Positions 57,725-64,000 of a DNA stretch of 64,000 nucleotides are shown one piece after another. The notes below the pieces were generated by a model. It was not told the DNA's origin. It was given only the letters and a program-made list of their open reading frames with translations, and made no database searches. Made by a program: the position numbers and the translations under genes. The first letter of the stretch is position 1. Each line of letters starts with the position of its first letter. The DNA comes from Limnephilus marmoratus (lineage: Eukaryota > Arthropoda > Insecta > Trichoptera > Limnephilidae): NCBI GenBank assembly GCA_917880885.1, contig OU862910.1:22518710-22582709 (forward strand). The letters run 5' to 3'.

Positions 57725-57872
57725 TTTGGGTCCATTTGAGTCTCCAGCCTCAGCCGAGATGGTGTCCCGAAGACGCATCTTGTCCCGTTCCAGGGACGAC
57801 CTGACGCAAGCCTTCAGTCAGAACATGGAAGAAGAAGAAGACGTGTGGTACCATAAAGATAAGCTATACAAG
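57725..57872 (+). CDS. internal coding exon of a host gene
   Basis: Acceptor CCTTTTATTTTCAG precedes 57725 and donor AAG|GTAAGA follows 57872; the exon is 148 bp. The first base completes a codon begun in the previous exon, then 49 codons run open to a phase-0 donor. The peptide: P/S/E start (GPFESPASAEMVS), basic RRRILSRSRDDLTQAFSQ, acidic MEEEED, then VWYHKDKLYK. Sharp splice sites, GC-balanced codons and a charged non-repetitive peptide separate it from the transposons. It recalls to me the linker before the MH2 domain in an arthropod Expansion-like family, but that is recollection only. No neighbouring exon was identified in the window. Confidence 0.8.
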
Positions 57873-57953
57873 GTAAGAGAAAATACTACTTGTGAAACTA
57901 AACTAATTTTCAAATTAATATATAACGCTGTATTAACCACTTAATTATTTACA

Positions 57954-57992
57954 AAAACCGACATGTTTCGTCAGCAACTTCCTCAGGGTTTT
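57954..57992 (-). ncRNA. compact hammerhead-like motif (Penelope-type)
   Basis: Minus strand: helix I AAAACC, CTGAGGA, A, small stem GTT-GCT-GAC, GAA, AC-AT-GT, C, helix I GGTTTT. Helix I pairs over 6 bp, the core residues CUGANGA and GAA are intact and the cleavage triplet would be GUC. Helix II is only 3 bp and is preceded by one extra A. It sits 80 nt past the exon donor, in antisense orientation within the intron. The best of the four motifs for helix I and core. Confidence 0.5.
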
Positions 57993-60900
57993 GACAGAAC
58001 TAATTTTAAAAATAGACATATATAGGTAATAGAGAAAAATAATAGACATAAACAATAATAAAATTTGAAAGAAAATAATGTGTAAGGAACGAGGGGCAAT
58101 ATAGAACAATTAAAAAATTAAAAGGGGAATAGATTTAATAATGGGTCATTTAAAAACAATTTTTGATTATTAATAATATTTAAATTTAAAATGAATTAAA
58201 AATGAATAAAAAAAACATAATAAAAATAATAAATTAAAATTAAAATAATTAATAAATTTAATTAATTATTAATTTTTTTTAATTTGAATTTAAAATATTA
58301 CCGCAAAATAATTTTGCACTATTAGAAGAAGTGATTAAACTAATTTTATTATATTATTGATCCTACCGCCAAAAGTTCAGATAAAGAGCTCTATTTCGCC
58401 CAAAAGTTTCTCATTTGGGCAAAAATATGGGCATTTAAACAAAATATATCATTTTTCAATTTTGCATTACATACGAAATTTCAAAGTGCGAATTTTCAAG
58501 GTGTAAAAATTCATTTGAATATTCCTACAATTAGAGTGAAATCCGTATTCACAAAATCACAGGGAGTTTGATTCTGAACTCATTTTTACCTTTTGAAGTG
58601 ACCATGTCCCTGCTCTTTGCAGAGGTGTTTGTATTTTATTTCTCCATAAATAAAATATGCAAATTTGCAGCATGCAAGACAAAGACAGGTTCGGGTACAG
58701 ATGCGTGTAGGTTGATCTCACTTGTCTAGAATTGTTTATTTAACTCATGTCTGTCGATCAAGAACAGATCAGACAGTCGTAAAAAACCTGTCGGCATTTA
58801 AACATAACCGACACCCTAAACATAAATCAAACAATACAAATTATGATTGTTAAACTAATACAAAGCATAGATCCGATCATGCGGGCAATAATCAATACGA
58901 AGATGCTACAGAGAAGAGATGAGAATGTACATAAATAGTTCATTAATCAAACATATTGATTGACTAAGTACAGGTAGATATGAGTTGCCTATCCCGGGGC
59001 GACCTTTAAAGGACGGTCAAGCGGATGGCGCATGTACCAACCGACTGGTTTGTTTATCAGACATCGGTTTTATTTTACTATCGAGATATATTTATCCTCA
59101 CAAATGATGAAAAGATAATCTCGTACCAGTTGGCCTTTACTAGTAATTAAGCAGCAGTATACATATTATCAACTCAAATTTTATGCAAATATATGTCTGG
59201 ACAGGTAGATGGGGCATAAAAAGCTATGGATGTTTTGATAGTTGCTCGTCGTGTGGGCGGATAGATCCATTTTAGTCTAACAAAGAATTTTAAAAAAAAT
59301 GTTTTTTTTTTGTTTTACGACATTTAATAAGCAACTAATCATCGTGCCTCGATGTAATGCTAATCAATTTTATGATGTATGTTGTGTTGGCATGGACAAA
59401 TTTAAACAATAACAAAATCTTTGTTAGGTGTATATTCCATTACGCCTGTCAGTTCAAATTTAGTTAATGATAATCTCGGTGCTGTGATAAATGGATGGTA
59501 AACTAAATGAAATGAAAAAAAAACGAACTTGAGTGAAGGTGTTGTAATTGATGAGAAAATACCGTCAGTTTGACCTTGAAAATTTGTTGAATGAGAGTAA
59601 ACCAAAGAGATATTTTTGCGTTCTTCTCGCGGAGTGATAAATCAAATGCAAATGTAAAATAATAACAACACCCAACACCTTCGGAGTAATCTCCTCGGGA
59701 TCTGAATTTGCTGCATTCGTCCGCAAACAGAATCAACGGAAGCGAATTTCGTAAGGCAACTTTGATAGTTGACCGACATTCAAGTTTAAAACAAACGCCA
59801 GCCATCCGCAGCTCATCGCTGTTTCGCAACCCAACCACGGCTTATTTCATTGAATCCATCCTGCCTCCTGCCTACTGCCAACTGCCTACTGCCAACTATC
59901 TTCTGCCATCATACCAAACCTTTAAGTGAGGCTTCTATTTTTCTAGGAAATAATTCAAAAGCAGTTACGTCGTAACTTGGCAAAGACTGATGTACATTTA
60001 TTTTGCAATGTTTTAATACGAGTGGCTACTTTTAATCAAGAGCTGATAAAAATTTGAGTTTCCTCATTCTTTCACATGGCATAAAACTAATATGCATCAA
60101 ACGTTTAATTTCCCATAACTTTGGATGAAAATCATTCGGTGTGTAAAGCATATTTTATAATATTGAAAATATTTATACGTACATCAAATAATAAACGTGA
60201 AAAACAGGTTTGTAAATCTAAATCTAATAACCCTTTGTTTATTACGTTAGTTGAGGTTGTTGTTAATTTTCCACGGTACGACACCTGAACTCTTTAAGTG
60301 AAACCCGTGAAAATGAGTCCTTGAAGGGTGTCAGGCTATTATGGCTAAATTGACGCGAGTTGTAAGAGTTAGTTGAAGCCTGTAAAAGCGAGAACCGAGA
60401 ACACTCTGCGAACAAATACAGACATAAATCTTCTCCTATGTCAACAGTTGATACAACATTTGTATGTAATCGCTGTTGAAATGAGAGAATCTTGTAACTC
60501 CTATCTGGTATGAAGGTTTTTGTGCCATAGGTTTCAAGATACCATAATAAAATGTGGGTTTAAATGTATTTTCGTCTTTCGCCCGTGTTTTGACATTCGA
60601 AGATGTATCATGTTCTCAACATCTTCAAAGAATGCTTCGTTTGTTATTAGATATTTTGTTATCTTTATGACCTTACTGAAAAATAGTTTAATTTTCGAAA
60701 GATAAAAACATAATTTTTAAAAAGTGGAGTTTTCCACGAATATAATAATTCCGAAACTTCCTAGAAAATTAGATGTTTGTTGTAATTTTGACATGAATTT
60801 TTTATTGGAACAACATTCAACAACGATGTCTCCACTACCAAACACATATTGGTCTCTAATCTGGTAGGAGACAATATATTTATTTAATTTCTTAATTAAT

Positions 60901-62518
60901 TGTTACCATATTGAACAAATGGTAAGACCTTTCACAGCACAACAGTTAGTACAGACATTCGATTGCGCAAAAAAGCAGCACGTTCGTCCATTTATGAATA
61001 TCGGCATTTCCGTTATTTTTAATGCACAGGACATTGACTTTCTATCGAACAATGTGCCGTAACGACGTACAATATTTGTGCCAGTTTGTGCAACTTGCTT
61101 CAATGAATGAGCGGCTCTTCATTATTGCAAAGTATTTTGATTTTATTATACTTTATGTCGTAACTTGCAGATCCATTGCAGACCGAATGAATTTCATTTT
61201 TATAACAACCGAAACCGTTTTGTATAAATCCTTTTCACTAATATCTTATTAAGCGGCAATCTCGGCATTCGGTCACGACCTGATCAACCATTTACGTAAA
61301 CGTTTTGTATTATTTTTACAATACAAAAAATTTCGCAAGCCCATCCTAATTTTCACAGAATTAATAACAATATTGTTATGATTTAATCGATGTATTTCAA
61401 ATTTCAACAATAGTTTCGATATGAATAGCTTAACGCGTGGGTAAAAGCGAAACCCGTAGCAATTCATGGCAAATGGTCTGGCACTTCGCACGATTATCAC
61501 AAAAATCGCTGTAATTTGTAATAGCTTACAACGAATAAATATATTCACATAGATTGAACAAAGCGTAAATATTAATGTCAGAAATTATTAACGAATCTGA
61601 CGTAATGCAATTATTTTACATAACCATCGATCAAAACACATAATATTACTATGATTTTCAAATCCGTTAACGTCTCACGCACCTGCGAGTAATGGGAATG
61701 ACTGCTAACAGCGTCACTTTCATCTGTAATTAAGTAATTCACCTTTGACTTGCAGACCTTTAAGGCACGTTAACTATCTTTAAAAAATTGGGAGGACGCT
61801 CCGGGCAATGTCGCCCGTTGGCGGCGACCCGCTGACCTCTGAGTCTTCTCTCGAGTCGTGGGTAATACACCTTTACACAACACTCCATGAACCTAATTGC
61901 AAAACCGTTACATAAAGGAACCAGGCACGAGGACTGATTTTATAATAAATAATTACCGTTATATATTTCCTTGCGGACAGTTGGCTGAAGGAAAATCGAG
62001 GGCGATAGTTAAGGACATGTGGAACGGGGCTTCGTTTATTATTATGAATTGAAGTATCCACGCACACTATTTATCGAATAGTACGTTGCATTGTTCAATC
62101 GCAATATCAACCTCGTTTATTGAGTGTATTAGTCACACACTCGAAGTAACGGTTAACACAAAAGCGTGTAGGGCGTGTACCTATTCACCTACTACTGTCA
62201 TTGAAGTTATATGTTATTGGAGCAGTTTAATGTAACGTGCAGCATCTGGGAGTCACGTAAAACAGATTGTTTGAGAAGGTACTTGAGAATTAAATGATTT
62301 TAAGGGATCGTGGTTGCCATCGTGCGACATGTCAATGAATAATGTTAAATGGATGGCAAACTTTTTGCAGATGGTTTCTAAAGCCACTAGAGAGATTGAA
62401 AACTTTTTATAAACGCTAAATAAGAATTATTTACTGGCAGAACACGAAATAAACATATTTTTTATAACACTTTCACATAATTTTAATCGGTCAAAGAAAA
62501 TCTTGTCCTTCAAAATGA
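57993..62518. other. probable intron; no recognised gene
   Basis: 58140-58290 is almost pure A/T with TAATTAATTAAT-type low complexity. 59860-59900 holds a small TGCCTACTGCCAAC repeat. 61783-61870 is a GC-richer patch. ORFs on both strands at 59400-59930 look like chance. Confidence 0.4.
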
Positions 62519-62952
62519 GTGTTTTTTTTTTACATTAACCCCACACAGGACACCTTGAGGAAAATAATTTCCCTCAGGGCGTGGCCATATCATTGGAGAT
62601 TCTGTGTGGAGAAAGAAGTCGTGGGAATTCTGGGAAGGAAAAAGGTTTGGGTGGGTCATTTAGAGGTCAGTGTGTCCAGGAGTGACGGACGTATGAAACG
62701 AACCCTCCCACTGCGATGCAAGGCTATGGGTCGAAAGAGGCCAGTTGGAGAGGTCAAAGGGTCTTCCCAAACCAGCCTCTTCCTAACCGGCCCATCACGC
62801 AGCTGGTGGGCAGGCGCATCTGTTGCCAAGACTTGGACAAACCCGAGCACTCCTGTTAAGTCACCAGACATAGCATACTACTTAGGGTGACTTGTGGCAG
62901 AGGTGTTATCCAATAAATGGTTCCTATGGTACCTACCATACCCGCCTACCAA
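62519..62952 (-). repeat. SINE-A copy, nearly full length
   Basis: Minus strand: TTTTTTTTTTACATTA tail at 62521, hairpin (CCTTGAGGAAAATAATTTCC side), pyrimidine segment, GTCAGTGTGTCCAGGAGTG, GCGATGCAAGGC, TCACGCAGCTGGTGGGC, GCCAAGACTTGGACAAACC, GGCAGAGGTGTTATCC and GGTACCTACCATACCCGCC at the head end (about 62950). About 434 bp. Confidence 0.87.
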
Positions 62953-63644
62953 AATCGAATGTTGTCCTTATTTTTTGTCAATTCAAAAGACCGATATTAA
63001 TAGGCTTTGGTAGCTGTAAAATAGGAGAGGCGTATTGTGTAATACCATTTTCATAACAGGTTTTCTATATTATCAGAATCAGGTAGTCACGTTTTCCTCA
63101 GAAAATATACGTTAGTATGTATCACATATTTTGGCACTAATCAACAGTAAACCTATAAGTATGCATAATAATTTGTTTACTTTGTGTAATGTGCTTAAGT
63201 CTTTCTTAAGTACAGTTTGTTGCGGCAGTCAGGAAACAGGGTTACTTACTTTAACAATTTTTGAGTAGGATGCTGTTGTGTTCTCAATTCAATGCAATAA
63301 TAATGAAAATGTTACATCAGGTTAGGTCATGATATTTAAATGCTATTCAGCTTATAACTGTTGTTCCACTAACGGATTTGCAAATCTATGGGATATATTC
63401 GCAATAATTGAGGTTAGAATATGCTGCACTTTTGAAGAAACTGAAATGCTTTTAACAACAGCAAATATAAAAACTCCTTTCTTTTTTTGGTAAATTAAAT
63501 CTCTCACCATAATATGAATAATTAGGAACGACGTAGAACTATTTGAATTTTTTCCCATTTTTTTGCCTTTCTGCGGCTGAAAAAGGTTTAATAAATAATA
63601 ATAAAATAAAATATTCAAAATAGCACTAGTGCAAGTGGTGACTG
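62953..63644. other. no recognised feature
   Basis: AT-rich; minus ORF 63352-63789 overlaps the repeat cluster and is not a convincing gene. Confidence 0.45.
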
Positions 63645-63855
63645 GACAGTCGATCCCCCGACAGTTGATCCCCTGACAGTTGACCCCCCCAGTTGATTTC
63701 CAGAAAGTTCTTCCCAGACAGACACGGCAGTTGAACTCCGACAGTTGGACAGTTGACACCCCCCCCCCCCCCCCCACCGACATCGTCATTAGAAGATCAC
63801 ACGTCCCGAGGGATCAACAGTCCGGGGAGTCATTTACATGGGGGGTCAACAATAT
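63645..63855. repeat. cluster of CCCCGACAGTTGA-type repeats with poly-C
   Basis: GATCCCCCGACAGTTGATCC, CCCTGACAGTTGACCCCC, CTCCGACAGTTGGACAGTTG, a 17-base C run at about 63758-63775, then inverted forms GGGATCAACAGTCCGGGG and GGGGGGTCAAC. It has the same motif as the ends of family C at 24411, 45886 and 47378-47428. Possibly a family-C element reduced to its ends. Confidence 0.7.
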
Positions 63856-64000
63856 AATTTAACGTTCCAATAATAATAATATTCCGTCTGATAAATATTA
63901 AAATTGCAAATTACAAAGAGTCCATGACCTCGGTAAAGCTAACTAAACGTATTCCTGTTAAAAGAAAAAATGCTCTGGCATCAGCAAAAATGCACACCTT

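Noticed and set aside
63352..63862. Minus-strand 145-codon ORF and plus-strand 60-codon ORF
   Set aside because: Both are produced by the CCCCGACAGTTGA repeats and poly-C tract; no independent support.
1..64000. CRISPR arrays, bacterial operons, rRNA genes or phage genes
   Set aside because: No regular direct-repeat/spacer array, no Shine-Dalgarno-led gene clusters and no rRNA-like sequence seen; splice sites and transposon types show eukaryotic DNA.

Overview
This 64-kb window is eukaryotic, AT-rich nuclear DNA, almost certainly from an insect. The evidence is spliceosomal splice sites, tRNA-derived SINEs, non-LTR retrotransposons, mariner, Penelope-like and Helitron elements, and very low coding density. 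Helitron ends of the type starting TCCTACTAATATTATAAA and the CCCCCGACGC repeat recall Lepidoptera, but I cannot separate Lepidoptera from Hemiptera by reading alone.

Only one host coding exon is convincing: 148 bp at 57725-57872 (+), with a good acceptor and donor, encoding a charged peptide rich in SR and EEEED. A CpG-rich island at 7430-7735, followed by a GTAAGA donor at 8104, looks like a promoter with a non-coding first exon. The 50 kb between them could be one large intron, but this is not proven. The rest is a transposon landscape.

Layout. 0-5 kb: a SINE-A copy cut by the window edge, a Penelope-like end, a small Helitron, another SINE-A and a 60-nt hairpin. 6-9 kb: short repeats and the CpG island. 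9-18 kb: SINE-A, SINE-B and two LINE relics. 18-20 kb: a 10-codon minisatellite and a Foldback-like element. 20-26 kb: a LINE relic, a hammerhead-like Penelope end, an internally deleted mariner with both TIRs, a tRNA-type SINE, SINE-A, a SINE-B inside a family-C element, and a LINE ORF. 28 kb: a Penelope-like 3' end. 32-34 kb: a nearly intact but 5'-truncated LINE (about 2.1 kb of open frame). 35-48 kb: family C, Helitrons, a second very similar 3' copy of the LINE, and a three-layer nest (family C, containing a Helitron, containing a LINE). 48-54 kb: two inverted copies of a 0.7-kb TTAA-bounded element, plus SINE-A copies. 54-64 kb: a G-rich tract, the coding exon, a compact hammerhead-like motif beside it, another SINE-A and a CCCCGACAGTTG repeat cluster.

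The most interesting theme is an apparent LINE/SINE partnership. The LINE at 32-34 kb and at least ten SINE-A copies share the same last ~110 nt, including a near-perfect 14-bp hairpin and an ATGTAAAA tail. A second theme is four or more Penelope-like ends carrying hammerhead-like cores with one extra nucleotide before helix II. All similarities were read by eye; no alignment or database search was run.
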